Shown here: one piece after another, positions 41,823-49,934 of the stretch
Position numbering within the stretch: position 1 is the stretch's first letter
Layout of the letters: each line of letters begins with the position of its first letter
NCBI RefSeq assembly: GCF_008000815.1
Contig: NZ_CP042806.1
Location: 558,001-622,000, forward strand
Length of the DNA: 64,000 bases
Reading direction: 5' to 3'
DNA from: Terriglobus albidus
GTDB taxonomy: Bacteria; Acidobacteriota; Terriglobia; Terriglobales; Acidobacteriaceae
Position numbers and translations under genes: made by a program
Notes under the pieces: model-generated
The model's database searches: none
What the model was told of the DNA's origin: nothing
What the model saw: the letters and a program-made list of their open reading frames with translations, nothing else

Positions 41823-42518
41823 TCAACCTTCTTTTGCCTCTCCGCGCGATACAAAGAGGTAGCCGCTACCTCTGACAGCCTTGATCCGCTGGTTGTTCTG
41901 CGCCGCCCCGAGCTTTTTACGAAGGTTGCTGACATGGACATCGATGACGCGATCGAAGGGGCCGAGTTTCCTGCCGAGTACAGCTTCTGTGAGCTGGTCC
42001 CGAGAGAGGATCTGGCCTGCGCCGCGAACGAATACCTCAAGCAACGTGAACTCTACACTGGTCAGATTGAGAGGCAGGTCATCCAGCCATGCTTCACGGA
42101 TTGCTGGGTCCAGACGGATATCTCCTACAACCAATGGACCCGATGGCGTTGGAGTTCTCGCGGTTCGGCGCAGGATTGCGCGAATGCGGGCGATAAGTTC
42201 CCGTGGGTTAAAAGGTTTGGGGACATAGTCGTCCGCACCGATCTCCAGCCCCTGTATCCGATCGGAGTCTTCACCGCGCGCGGTGAGCAGCAGTACCGGA
42301 ACAGTCGACAACTTTCGCAGCCGGCGCAGTACATCAAGACCGCCCATGCCGGGCAGCATGACGTCAAGAACGACGAGTGCGTGTTCCTTCGCAAGAGCTC
42401 GCTCCAGGCCGCGCGGTCCGTCATGGACACTTTCGATCGTGAAGCCTTCCGTGCCTAAACGCTCGGCCAGAAGGCTGCACAATTGAACGTCATCATCGAC
42501 GATGAGAACTCGATCCAT
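41823..42518 (-). CDS. OmpR/CpxR-type response regulator
   Basis: 231 residues. The receiver domain has the acidic pocket (VLIVDDDVQ), phosphoacceptor Asp 52 (LVVLDVMLPGMGG), Thr (VLLLTARG) and Lys (YVPKPFNP). The C-terminal winged helix (LNLTSVEFTLLEVFVRGAGQ, VLGRKLGPFDRVIDVHVSNL, RIKAVRGSGYLF) is of the OmpR/PhoB type. Before the MITE insertion the kinase ATG was 2 bp past its stop (TGACCATG), so the two were tightly coupled. Now the kinase start is about 265 bp away. The divergent 42698 and 43196 genes may be its targets. Confidence 0.93.
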   Translation of the reverse strand: MDRVLIVDDDVQLCSLLAERLGTEGFTIESVHDGPRGLERALAKEHALVVLDVMLPGMGGLDVLRRLRKLSTVPVLLLTARGEDSDRIQGLEIGADDYVPKPFNPRELIARIRAILRRTARTPTPSGPLVVGDIRLDPAIREAWLDDLPLNLTSVEFTLLEVFVRGAGQILSRDQLTEAVLGRKLGPFDRVIDVHVSNLRKKLGAAQNNQRIKAVRGSGYLFVSRGEAKEG

Positions 42519-42697
42519 TCTCCAACGCCAACTGCCTCCAGCTTGATGCTAGACCATAACATCGCAGCCCCCGGCCTGTCTTTACACAACTTTACTTTGC
42601 TTTACCAACCTTTATCGCACTGACCTCGACCTGTTGCTGAAATCGAATTGCGGCAAGGAAAGCACATCACACTCTCGCCGCTGAATCGAGGAAACCG

Positions 42698-43120
42698 ATG
42701 AAGCGTCTCGTATCTATCGCGTGTCAGTCGCTGCTTGCGCTGTTGCTTGGCAGCGTCGCAACAACCACCCTGGAAGCACAGTATGATCCCGGAGTCACGG
42801 TCCGCATTCCGTTCGCATTCACCGCCGGCGGTCAAAACATGGAAGCCGGAGTCTATGTCATCGAACAAAGCTCCGAAAGGTACGTGTTGTCATTTGTGGA
42901 TGTGAAGACCGGACAGCGCAGGCTGCTGGCAATGAATCCCGGACGACAACAGACCGGCGAACAGCATGGACAACTCATCTTTCTCGACTGCGGCGGCCGC
43001 AGTGTTCTAAGTGAAGTGCACATTCCGGGAAGCGACATGTCCAGTAAGCTTCGTGACCTCATGCATTCTGACGCGAAGAGCTGTTCTGCCAGTACTAGAA
43101 CATCGATCGCGATGCGTTGA
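42698..43120 (+). CDS. Exported protein of a family common in Acidobacteria
   Basis: 140 residues with a signal peptide (MKRLVSIACQSLLALLLGSV, TTTLEA). The mature part reads VTVRIPFAFTAGGQNMEAGV then YVIEQSSERYVLSFVDVKTG, a pattern I associate with small acidobacterial exported proteins of unknown function. One Cys pair is possible (LDCGG and SCSAS). It is divergent from the response regulator across about 180 bp and near a CpxP-like gene, which suggests control by that two-component system. Confidence 0.75.
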   Translation: MKRLVSIACQSLLALLLGSVATTTLEAQYDPGVTVRIPFAFTAGGQNMEAGVYVIEQSSERYVLSFVDVKTGQRRLLAMNPGRQQTGEQHGQLIFLDCGGRSVLSEVHIPGSDMSSKLRDLMHSDAKSCSASTRTSIAMR

Positions 43121-43195
43121 TTGAATATCGACGAATTGCCGCATGGGAGCCGTCATGACGGCATTTGAAATTGAAACCAAAAAGGAGTGTTTCGT

Positions 43196-43687
43196 ATGAA
43201 ACGGATTGTTGTTTGGTCGGGCTTGGTATTCCTGGTCTTGCTGGCGATCTTCGGCATTGCACGTGCCGATGGTTGGAGGCATCACGGATGGGGCGGAAGA
43301 GCGTGGGGTATGTATGGACCTGTGGGCTATATCAATCATGAGCTGCATTTGAGTGATGCCCAGAGGGCCCAGATTCACACCCTCTGGCAATCGGAGCGGC
43401 CGACCGTTTCGTCATTGATCAAAGAGCTGGTCTCAGAGGGCAAGGAGATGGACACAGCGACAACACGGGGTGCGGACGATAGTCAGATCAGGGAGATCGC
43501 CTCTCGTCAGGGGGCGACCATCACGAAGCTCCTGATAGAAAAGCAGCATTTCAAAGCCAGCGTATATTCGCAGGTTCTTACCCAGGAACAACGCGCCCGC
43601 GCGGCAGAACTTGAAAAAGAGTGGAGCTCGCATCTGGATCGTTTTGCCGACAGGATAGGCAGCAAAGACGACACGTTGCATTGGTAG
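43196..43687 (+). CDS. Spy/CpxP-like periplasmic protein
   Basis: 163 residues from ATG 43196, with AAAGGAG 8 nt upstream. A membrane or signal segment (VVWSGLVFLVLLAIFGIARA) is followed by a His/Gly/Trp-rich stretch (GWRHHGWGGRAWGMYGP) that could bind metal. Two LTxxQ-type motifs follow (LSDAQRAQIHTLWQS and LTQEQRARAAELEKEW) around a charged helix, the layout of Spy/CpxP chaperone-like envelope-stress proteins. With the two-component pair upstream on the other strand it makes a Cpx-like stress cluster. Confidence 0.82.
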   Translation: MKRIVVWSGLVFLVLLAIFGIARADGWRHHGWGGRAWGMYGPVGYINHELHLSDAQRAQIHTLWQSERPTVSSLIKELVSEGKEMDTATTRGADDSQIREIASRQGATITKLLIEKQHFKASVYSQVLTQEQRARAAELEKEWSSHLDRFADRIGSKDDTLHW

Positions 43688-43698
43688 ATGACCGGCTT

Positions 43699-45027
43699 TT
43701 ATTTGCCGATACAGAAACTGGAGAAGATGAGGTTAAGTACATCATCTGCTGTCGTTGCACCGGTCAGCTCATCCAGCCCGCGCAGGGCACCGTAGATATC
43801 CAGCAACACCATCTCATGCGGAATCCCTGCGCCGGCAGCGGTGATTGCAGCATCCAGGCCATCAATCGCCTGTTGCACCGCTTGCTGCTGCCGCAGGTTG
43901 GTCAGCATCGCAGTCTCGCTGGTCACTGCGCCGGTCTTCAGCTTCGCCAGTAACAGATCGCGCAGGTCTCCAATGCCCTCGCCGGTCAGGGCTGAGACCT
44001 CAATTCCCTCGCCCGCCGTCGCAGCAACGTCGATCTTGTTCCACACCACGACGGCCTCACGCTGCCGCAGCTCTTCCATCCAGGCACGTTCTTCATCATT
44101 GATCGTCTGCGTGGCGTCGAGCACCAGCAGCACCAGGTCGGCATCGGCCATCGCCTCGCGTGTTTTGCGAATGCCGATGCTCTCGGCCTCGTCGCTGCTC
44201 TCGCGAATGCCTGCCGTGTCTACCAGCTCCACCGGAATGCCTCCCAGCGAGACACGTTCTGTCACCAGATCGCGCGTCGTTCCCGCCGCTGCCGTCACAA
44301 TCGCGCGCTCGCGCTCAACCAGGCGATTGAAGAGCGAACTTTTGCCTGCATTGGGCCGGCCCACAATCGCCATCGTCACGCCTTCGCGCACCAGGTGTCC
44401 CCGCGCATAGCTTGCAGCCAGCTCAGCCAGAGGCGCGCGTACTTCCTTCAGCGTGTCAAGGATTGCCTGCTGTGGCATTACGTCTACATCGTCTTCGGCG
44501 AAGTCGATGCCCGCCTCCAGGGCGGCAATCAGTTTCACCAGCGCATCCTTCACCGGACGCACCCGTTCGGCCAACGCCCCGCCAAGCTGCTGTGCGGCGA
44601 CACGCGCCTGGTGCAGTGTTTGCGCCTCGATCAGGTCACGCACCGCTTCGGCCTGCGTAAGGTCCAGACGTCCTGACAGAAATGCTCGTTCGGTAAACTC
44701 TCCCGGCCGCGCCAGCCGCGCGCCGGCGTCAATCGCTCTGCGCAGGATCATCTCCAGCACCACCGGAGATCCATGCGCGGCAATCTCCACCACATCGTCG
44801 CTGGTGTACGAGTGAGGCGCCGCGAAATACGTCGTTACGACCTCATCGAGTTTGCTGCCATCTTCGTCCAGCAGATCGCCAAAGCGGGCGCGTCCTGCCT
44901 CCATTGGCGCGCGCAGATGCAACATCGGTTCGGCGATGCTGCGTGCTGCGGGCCCGCTGATGCGTACGACGCCAATGCCGCCGCGTCCCGGCGGTGTGGC
45001 GATGGCGACAATCGTCTCCTGTTCCAC
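43699..45027 (-). CDS. mnmE: tRNA uridine 5-carboxymethylaminomethyl modification GTPase MnmE
   Basis: 442 residues. The N-terminal tetrahydrofolate-binding domain starts METIVAIATPPGRGGIGVVR-like (MEQETIVAIATPPGRGG). The inserted G domain has P-loop GRPNAGKSSLFNRL, DTAGIRES and NKID motifs. It ends with the invariant C-terminal Cys-[IL]-GK (FCIGK). With MnmG it modifies the wobble uridine of several tRNAs. It lies away from the yidC-jag group (about 21 kb), whereas in many bacteria it follows jag directly. Its last codons are 12 bp from the CpxP-like gene, tail to tail. Confidence 0.96.
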   Translation of the reverse strand: MEQETIVAIATPPGRGGIGVVRISGPAARSIAEPMLHLRAPMEAGRARFGDLLDEDGSKLDEVVTTYFAAPHSYTSDDVVEIAAHGSPVVLEMILRRAIDAGARLARPGEFTERAFLSGRLDLTQAEAVRDLIEAQTLHQARVAAQQLGGALAERVRPVKDALVKLIAALEAGIDFAEDDVDVMPQQAILDTLKEVRAPLAELAASYARGHLVREGVTMAIVGRPNAGKSSLFNRLVERERAIVTAAAGTTRDLVTERVSLGGIPVELVDTAGIRESSDEAESIGIRKTREAMADADLVLLVLDATQTINDEERAWMEELRQREAVVVWNKIDVAATAGEGIEVSALTGEGIGDLRDLLLAKLKTGAVTSETAMLTNLRQQQAVQQAIDGLDAAITAAGAGIPHEMVLLDIYGALRGLDELTGATTADDVLNLIFSSFCIGK

Positions 45028-45033
45028 AAAACC

Positions 45034-45981
45034 CTACTTGTTCGGTTGTGCTGCGTTTACCGTGCCGCTGATGTCGGGGGCACGGCCCGCACGCAGCCCT
45101 GCAACGATCTGCTGCAGAAAGTCGTTGGCTGCGCCAGGATTATTGGGCAGGAACAGCGTATTCGTTCCACTGCGCAGGCCTATATCTTTCAGCGTGTCGA
45201 AGTACTGCGTCACCAGTACCAGCGCCATGACATCTTCGGCGGTCGTCCCCGGCACCGCTTCGCGGAAGTGTTCGATGGAGCTGCGCAAACCGTCGATAAT
45301 GGCTTGCCGCTCGGCTGCGATGCCCTGCCCCTGCAGGGCTTTCGATTGTGCCTCAGCCTCGGCCTGCTTCACCTTCAGCACCTTCTCCGCCTCGCCGCGA
45401 GCCTGTGCCGCCACCTGGGCACGCTGTGCGGCGTTGATGTCGTTCATCGCCGTCTTTACCTTCACATCCGGAATGATGTCGGTGACCAGCGCCGTCAGGA
45501 TGTTAAACCCGAAGTCCTTCATGATGGCGTCCAGCTCTCCCTTCACGGCCACGGAGATTCCGCTCTGTTGCTCGAAGGTCTCGTCCAGCGTCAGCTTGGG
45601 AACGTGTCCGAGGATGGAGTTGAAGACAAACGACTCGATCTGCTTCTGCGGCTTGCTCAGCTTGTAGAAGGCGTCGAAGAGACGCTCTTCCAGCACCTGG
45701 TACTGCACGCTTACCGGAATCTGTACAAAGACGTTATCGCGCGTCTTGGTCTCGACAGAGAACTGCGCCTGCTGCACCTGCAGGTCCACGAAGAAGACCC
45801 GCTCGGCATACGGAATCAGGAGATGCAGGCCGGGCTTGGTAATGCGATGAAACTTACCAAAGCGCTCCACCACGCCTGCGGTATAGGTGCGAACCGTGTA
45901 GAGCGTTTTGAGAATCGTGACCAGCAACACAATGCCGATCACAAAGGCGATAAAAAGCAGAAGGGTGGCAGCAGTGTCCAT
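45034..45981 (-). CDS. SPFH/Band-7 family protein (stomatin-like)
   Basis: 315 residues. An N-terminal membrane helix (TLLLFIAFVIGIVLLVTILK) is followed by the Band-7 domain (RTYTAGVVERFGKFHRITKP, GLHLLIPYAERVFFVDLQVQ, TKTRDNVFVQIPVSVQYQVL) and a long Ala/Glu/Gln coiled coil (AQRAQVAAQARGEAEKVLKV then KQAEAEAQSK). It resembles bacterial QmcA/HIR-type scaffold proteins. The usual NfeD partner is absent. It sits 6 bp upstream of mnmE in the same direction, so they may be cotranscribed. It is the second SPFH protein in the window. Confidence 0.88.
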   Translation of the reverse strand: MDTAATLLLFIAFVIGIVLLVTILKTLYTVRTYTAGVVERFGKFHRITKPGLHLLIPYAERVFFVDLQVQQAQFSVETKTRDNVFVQIPVSVQYQVLEERLFDAFYKLSKPQKQIESFVFNSILGHVPKLTLDETFEQQSGISVAVKGELDAIMKDFGFNILTALVTDIIPDVKVKTAMNDINAAQRAQVAAQARGEAEKVLKVKQAEAEAQSKALQGQGIAAERQAIIDGLRSSIEHFREAVPGTTAEDVMALVLVTQYFDTLKDIGLRSGTNTLFLPNNPGAANDFLQQIVAGLRAGRAPDISGTVNAAQPNK

Positions 45982-46082
45982 AGAAGAACCTCAGCGGTCT
46001 TGAGAATACCTCAGACGGAATTCCAGAGTGCATACCAATGCTCAGGGCGTTCCGGATGTCGACTGAAGCTGGGTCATCTTTT

Positions 46083-46120
46083 TGTCATTTCGTAGCGCAG
46101 CGGAGAAATCTGCTTCTCTA
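46083..46120. repeat. Dispersed TGTCATTTCG...GAGAAATCTGC repeat
   Basis: TGTCATTTCGTAGCGCAGCG then GAGAAATCTGCTTCTCTA. Close copies are at 54180-54218 and 61394-61437, and a degenerate one in the reverse orientation is at 6671-6713. Confidence 0.55.
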
Positions 46121-46143
46121 CCGATAGTTTTCGGATAGAGATC

Positions 46144-46623
46144 CTACTTCCCGCCGCAGGCCGCTACCGTCGTCGGTCCACCATTGTTGATGGTGATGAC
46201 ATGGAACGGAAGCAATCGCACGAACTCCGCATCGGCCAGCTTCACCTTCGGTGTCCCCTTCGGAGCGCGTTTGTCCCACCAGATGCGGCCGTCCGCGATC
46301 ATGTACCCCTGCCAGTTGTGGAAGAGGTCCTTGTCCTCGGACTTCAGAATGGCACATCGCGTCGCCGGATCGAAGATCTCATCAAAGTGTTCGAGTAATC
46401 CCTGCCGCGAGACCAGCTTCGACTTGCCCTTCACGGTAGCGCGCACCGGATAGTCCAGCATCAGGGCAACCGCCACCTTGTCGTTCTTTTCCAGGGCCGC
46501 CCGGAACTCGTGCAGAAACGCAATCGAGTCGCGGCAATCGTCGGCGCCGATCTGCCGGCACACATCCTGCGCCCAGGCACAGGCAGAGAGAAGACAGGCA
46601 ATCAAACCAACCAGGGCACGCAT
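46144..46623 (-). CDS. Exported protein, SnoaL/NTF2-like size, unknown function
   Basis: 159 residues from ATG 46621-46623 (MRALVGLIACLLSACAWAQD), a good signal peptide. The longer frame to 46677 includes repeat DNA. The mature part includes RDSIAFLHEFRAALEKNDKV, AVALMLDYPVRATVKGKSKL, SRQGLLEHFDEIFDPATRC and a C-terminal LLPFHVITINNGGPTTVAAC. The pattern of helix then sheets with a central Trp-rich strand fits an NTF2-like fold, which is only a structural guess. Four Cys in the mature part suggest disulfides. Confidence 0.72.
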   Translation of the reverse strand: MRALVGLIACLLSACAWAQDVCRQIGADDCRDSIAFLHEFRAALEKNDKVAVALMLDYPVRATVKGKSKLVSRQGLLEHFDEIFDPATRCAILKSEDKDLFHNWQGYMIADGRIWWDKRAPKGTPKVKLADAEFVRLLPFHVITINNGGPTTVAACGGK

Positions 46624-46675
46624 GCCAATATTCTTACTCCGCCAACTCGAAAGATTCCAACAGGTTCTAAAACCC

Positions 46676-46703
46676 AACTAGCAACCAGGAACCAGCAACT
46701 AGG
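46676..46703. repeat. AACYRGS heptamer array (4 units) at the trxC stop
   Basis: AACTAGC, AACCAGG, AACCAGC, AACTAGG. The last unit supplies the TAG stop of trxC (complement of 46699-46701). Confidence 0.7.
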
Positions 46704-47133
46704 AATTTGCCTTTGCCGCCCTGATCCACTGCATCATCTGTTCCGCCGGCACCACGCCAGCCTGCTGCGCTACCACCCGTCCGTTGCGGAAGACGATAAA
46801 GTTCGGAATCCCGCGCACCTGGTATCGCGCGCTCAACTGTGGATTAGCCTCGGTATCCACCTTCAGCACCACCGCCTCTCCCGCCATGGCGCTGGCCACC
46901 TCGGCGACGTACGGGGCTGCCATGCGGCAGGGACCGCACCAGTCTGCCCAGAAGTCCACCAGTATGGGCACCGGGGACTGCTGCACGATCTCATCGAACT
47001 CCGCCGCATCCACGCTGATCGGCTTCGAAACCGGCGGCAGCGGAGCCTTGCACTTGCCACACCGGCCGATGTCCGCCAGATGTTTCGACGGAATCCGGTT
47101 CTTCTGCCCGCAATGGTGGCACGTGTGAATCAT
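46699..47133 (-). CDS. trxC: Thioredoxin 2 (zinc-ribbon thioredoxin)
   Basis: 144 residues. An N-terminal zinc ribbon (HTCHHCGQKNRIP ... RCGKCKAPLP, two CxxC pairs) precedes a thioredoxin fold with active site WADWCGPCRMAAP and the cis-Pro in GIPNFIVF. This is the TrxC architecture (thioredoxin 2), a cytoplasmic disulfide reductase linked to oxidative stress. The gene ends within the heptamer repeat. It is divergent from the 47202 oxidoreductase. Confidence 0.94.
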   Translation of the reverse strand: MIHTCHHCGQKNRIPSKHLADIGRCGKCKAPLPPVSKPISVDAAEFDEIVQQSPVPILVDFWADWCGPCRMAAPYVAEVASAMAGEAVVLKVDTEANPQLSARYQVRGIPNFIVFRNGRVVAQQAGVVPAEQMMQWIRAAKANS

Positions 47134-47201
47134 GATCTAACCTCGATCTATAAATCAGATGCTTCAGACCCCTTATCGGCATCTGAGTCTCAAAGGATAC
47201 G

Positions 47202-48203
47202 ATGCGAGCCATTGGATATACCCAGCCCGGACCTCCCGACGTTCTGCAGGACATCACCCTCCCGGATCCCGTCGCCGCCGCCCGCGACCTTCTGGTTGAG
47301 GTCAAAGCCATCTCCGTCAACCCAGTCGATATGAAGGTCCGGCAGAGCGCCGGCCCTGTCGACGGTCAGCCCTATCGCGTCCTCGGCTACGACGCCGCCG
47401 GTGTCGTGAAGGCGGTCGGCCCCGAGGTCAAAGGTTTCCGTGCCGGCGACGAGGTCTTCTACGCCGGCACGCTGCTGCGTCAGGGCACCAATGCCCAGCT
47501 CCACCTCGTGGACGAGCGCATCGTGGCGCACAAGCCGAAGTCGCTGGACTTTGACCACGCCGCCGCCCTTCCACTTACCGCCATTACCGCCTGGGAGCTG
47601 CTCTTCGACCGCCTTGGCGCCGTTCCCGGAGGCAAGGACGACACACGGTTACTCCTGATCGTCGGCGCCGCCGGTGGAGTGGGCTCCATCCTGGTCCAGC
47701 TCGCCCGTCAGTTGACCGGGCTGCACATCATCGGCACTGCCTCACGCCCCGAGACGAAGGCCTGGGTTCAGGAGCTGGGAGCGCACCAAGTCATCGACCA
47801 CTCTCAGCCGCTGCCGCCGCAGCTCAACGGCCGCCAGCCCGACCTCATCGCCAGCCTTACCAATACGCAGGATCACTTCCCACAACTCGCCGAGATCCTC
47901 GCGCCGCAAGGTCATCTGGGGCTTATCGACGATCCCGCATCGATCGACGTCAAGCTGCTCAAGCGCAAAGCTGCCTCCCTGCACTGGGAGTACATGTTCG
48001 CCCGCTCCATGTTCCAGACCGCTGACATCGAGCAGCAGGGCGAGCTTCTCAAGCAGGTTGCCACTATGGTCGACTCCGGCGCCATCCGCACCACCGCCGG
48101 CGAGAACCTCGGCATCATCAACGCTGCTAACCTGCGCTCTGCGCACGAACGCATCGCTACCGGCAAGGTGCGCGGTAAGCTGGTGCTCAGTGGATGGGAG
48201 TAA
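47202..48203 (+). CDS. Zinc-type alcohol dehydrogenase-like oxidoreductase (MDR)
   Basis: 333 residues of the medium-chain dehydrogenase/reductase superfamily. N-terminal GroES-like domain (DLLVEVKAISVNPVDMKVRQ, LGYDAAGVVKAVGPEVKGF) and Rossmann domain with GAAGGVGSILVQLARQLTG. The Cys ligands of the structural zinc are not evident, so it is likely a zinc-independent quinone oxidoreductase-like member using NADPH. The substrate is unknown. The DUF2461 gene starts 15 bp after its stop. Confidence 0.9.
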   Translation: MRAIGYTQPGPPDVLQDITLPDPVAAARDLLVEVKAISVNPVDMKVRQSAGPVDGQPYRVLGYDAAGVVKAVGPEVKGFRAGDEVFYAGTLLRQGTNAQLHLVDERIVAHKPKSLDFDHAAALPLTAITAWELLFDRLGAVPGGKDDTRLLLIVGAAGGVGSILVQLARQLTGLHIIGTASRPETKAWVQELGAHQVIDHSQPLPPQLNGRQPDLIASLTNTQDHFPQLAEILAPQGHLGLIDDPASIDVKLLKRKAASLHWEYMFARSMFQTADIEQQGELLKQVATMVDSGAIRTTAGENLGIINAANLRSAHERIATGKVRGKLVLSGWE

Positions 48204-48218
48204 CGCTCACCGTACGCC

Positions 48219-48917
48219 ATGGCAACACACTTTACCCCTGCAGCCCTGAAGTTCCTGCGTGACCTCAAGCGCAATAACGACCGTGACTGGTTCCAACCGC
48301 GTAAAGAGATCTTCGAGCGCGAGCTGAAGACTCCCATGCTGACGCTGATCTCGGAGATCACGCATGCCATGGAAGACTTTGCTCCCGATCACGTGCGTCC
48401 TCCGCAAAAGATCCTCTTCCGCATCTATCGCGACACCCGCTTTTCCAACGACAAGCGCCCCTACAAGGAGCACATCGGTGCATGGTGGGTGCGCACGGGC
48501 CTCGAGAAGACCTCAGGAGCCGGCTTCTACTTCCATCTCTCCGGCAAAGAGCTGCTGATCGCCGCCGGCTGCTATATGCCGCAGCCTGAGCAACTGCTCG
48601 CTGTCCGCCGCTACCTGCTCGACCATCACGCGGAGATGCGCAAACTCTACACGGCGAAGCCGCTGGTGAAACTGTTTCCGCACGATGAGGCGACCTCCCT
48701 CACGCGTCCACCGAAAGGCTTTCCAGCCGATCACCCGGCGATCGATCTCATCCGCAACAAGCAGTGGGGCCGCTCCGTCACGCTGCCAGTGGATACAGCG
48801 CTCACACCGGCAATTGGCAAAGAGATCGTCAAGCGCTTCAAAGCCATCGCACCTCTGGTCACACTGATCAACACACCCCTGCTACCCCAGAAGCGCAAAC
48901 CACTCTTCGGCCTCTAA
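48219..48917 (+). CDS. DUF2461-family protein
   Basis: 232 residues. The family core is clear: FTPAALKFLRDLKRNNDRDW then FQPRKEIFERELKTP at the N-terminus, and FRIYRDTRFSNDKRPYKEHI followed by GAGFYFHLSGKELLIAAGCY and MPQPEQLLAVRRYL. The length is typical (about 220-230). The function of this widespread family is unknown, and the protein is cytoplasmic. It is 15 bp downstream of the oxidoreductase, so an operon is likely. Confidence 0.9.
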   Translation: MATHFTPAALKFLRDLKRNNDRDWFQPRKEIFERELKTPMLTLISEITHAMEDFAPDHVRPPQKILFRIYRDTRFSNDKRPYKEHIGAWWVRTGLEKTSGAGFYFHLSGKELLIAAGCYMPQPEQLLAVRRYLLDHHAEMRKLYTAKPLVKLFPHDEATSLTRPPKGFPADHPAIDLIRNKQWGRSVTLPVDTALTPAIGKEIVKRFKAIAPLVTLINTPLLPQKRKPLFGL

Positions 48918-48934
48918 CGCATAAAGAACGCCGG

Positions 48935-48974
48935 GTGCCCCAAGTCCCCTCCGGGACCTGGGTATCCCGCTGCG
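48935..48974. repeat. GGGTGCCCC mosaic repeat module
   Basis: GGGTGCCCCAAGTCCC...GGGACCTGGGTATCCC forms a hairpin. It is followed by the CTCAACTTTTA...TTTGTCTTTC block (about 48999-49047) and the 17x heptamer array. The same order occurs at 56142-56403. Confidence 0.55.
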
Positions 48975-49047
48975 CGCGACCGCAGTAGGCAAAGGGTGGC
49001 GCCTCAACTTTTAGCTTGCAAGGCGCTTCCACTTCGATTTGTCTTTC

Positions 49048-49166
49048 ACTGGCAACTGGCAACTGGCAACTGGCAACTGGCAACTGGCAACTGGCAACTG
49101 GCAACTGGCAACTGGCAACTGGCAACTGGCAACTGGCAACTGGCAACTGGCAACTGGCAACTGGCA
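49048..49166. repeat. Perfect 17-copy heptamer tandem array (ACTGGCA)
   Basis: Exactly 17 copies of ACTGGCA (119 bp) without a substitution, starting after TTTGTCTTTC. Because 7 is not a multiple of 3, each strand reads as a repeating heptapeptide (LATGNWQ or QLPVASC) in all three frames without a stop. These frames are not genes. The array ends 4 bp from the stop codon of the cytochrome gene (49170). Confidence 0.95.
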
Positions 49167-49169
49167 ACT

Positions 49170-49934
49170 TCACCTCAATGAGGCCAAAAACGCCACAATA
49201 TCCGCCCTCTCCTGACTCTTGGGCACACTGAAATCCATATTGTTTCCTGGCACGAGTTCATCCGGATCGCACAGCCACCGTTCCAGCCCCGCGCTGTCCC
49301 AGGCAACATGCCTCTCGCGCAACGCAGACGAATACGAGAACCCCGAGGCACTCCCTGCCTGCCGTCCAAAGACACCCCGCAACCGCGGTCCTTCTCGATT
49401 ACTGTCCAGCGCATGACATCCGGTGCATCGCCGTTCGAACAGAGCCTTGCCGCGCACCGCGTCGCCTGGACCGCTGCCACCCGCATCCGCCGGAAGCAGG
49501 CTGGTAAGTGCGGCTATCTCATCCTTCGTCAGCGCCGCCCCGGGATGCAGCCAGCGATACTGCATCGGTGGCATCGATCCTCGCTTCGCCTGTTGCGCAA
49601 TCTCCTGCTTCAGCACCTCCTGCCGGTCGGCAGAGAGCCGCTGCCACTGAGAGAGATCGAGGTGACGCCGCCCTTCCGCGACGTCACGCTCAATCAGCCA
49701 GCTTCCCGGAGCAAACCGCGTATAGGCGGGCCATACGGTTGTCTCCGAGTGACAGTCGGCGCACTTGGTTACAAGCACCGCACGCGCCTGTGCCGGCAGG
49801 CCCGCCCCTTGCAGCAATGTGCTGCGGTCTGAGGGAGGGGCCGTATGCAGATCACCCCAGGGATGCCAGCTTCCTGCCGCGATCGAGACCGCGCTGCACA
49901 GCAGCACGCCCACGGCAAGCCTCATCGCGTTCAT
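49170..49934 (-). CDS. Exported dihaem cytochrome c-like protein
   Basis: 254 residues with a signal peptide (MNAMRLAVGVLLCSAVSIAA). Two haem-attachment motifs are present: CADCH in the first half (LVTKCADCHSETTVWPAYTR, a haem-binding domain of the DUF/Haem_bd type) and CTGCH in the C-terminal cytochrome c domain (FERRCTGCHALDSNREGPRL). The C-terminal Met axial ligand is in NNMDFSVPKSQERADIVAFL. It is an electron-transfer protein outside the cytoplasm. Its start overlaps the phosphoesterase gene by 4 bp, so both proteins are made from one message. Confidence 0.9.
   Translation of the reverse strand: MNAMRLAVGVLLCSAVSIAAGSWHPWGDLHTAPPSDRSTLLQGAGLPAQARAVLVTKCADCHSETTVWPAYTRFAPGSWLIERDVAEGRRHLDLSQWQRLSADRQEVLKQEIAQQAKRGSMPPMQYRWLHPGAALTKDEIAALTSLLPADAGGSGPGDAVRGKALFERRCTGCHALDSNREGPRLRGVFGRQAGSASGFSYSSALRERHVAWDSAGLERWLCDPDELVPGNNMDFSVPKSQERADIVAFLASLR

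Noticed and set aside
49048-49166. Tandem array considered as a CRISPR
   Set aside because: The unit is 7 bp with no spacers and no cas genes are present.
48868-49231. Several open frames with QLPVASC or LATGNWQ repeats around the 17x array
   Set aside because: They are produced by the heptamer array and do not extend into conserved protein.
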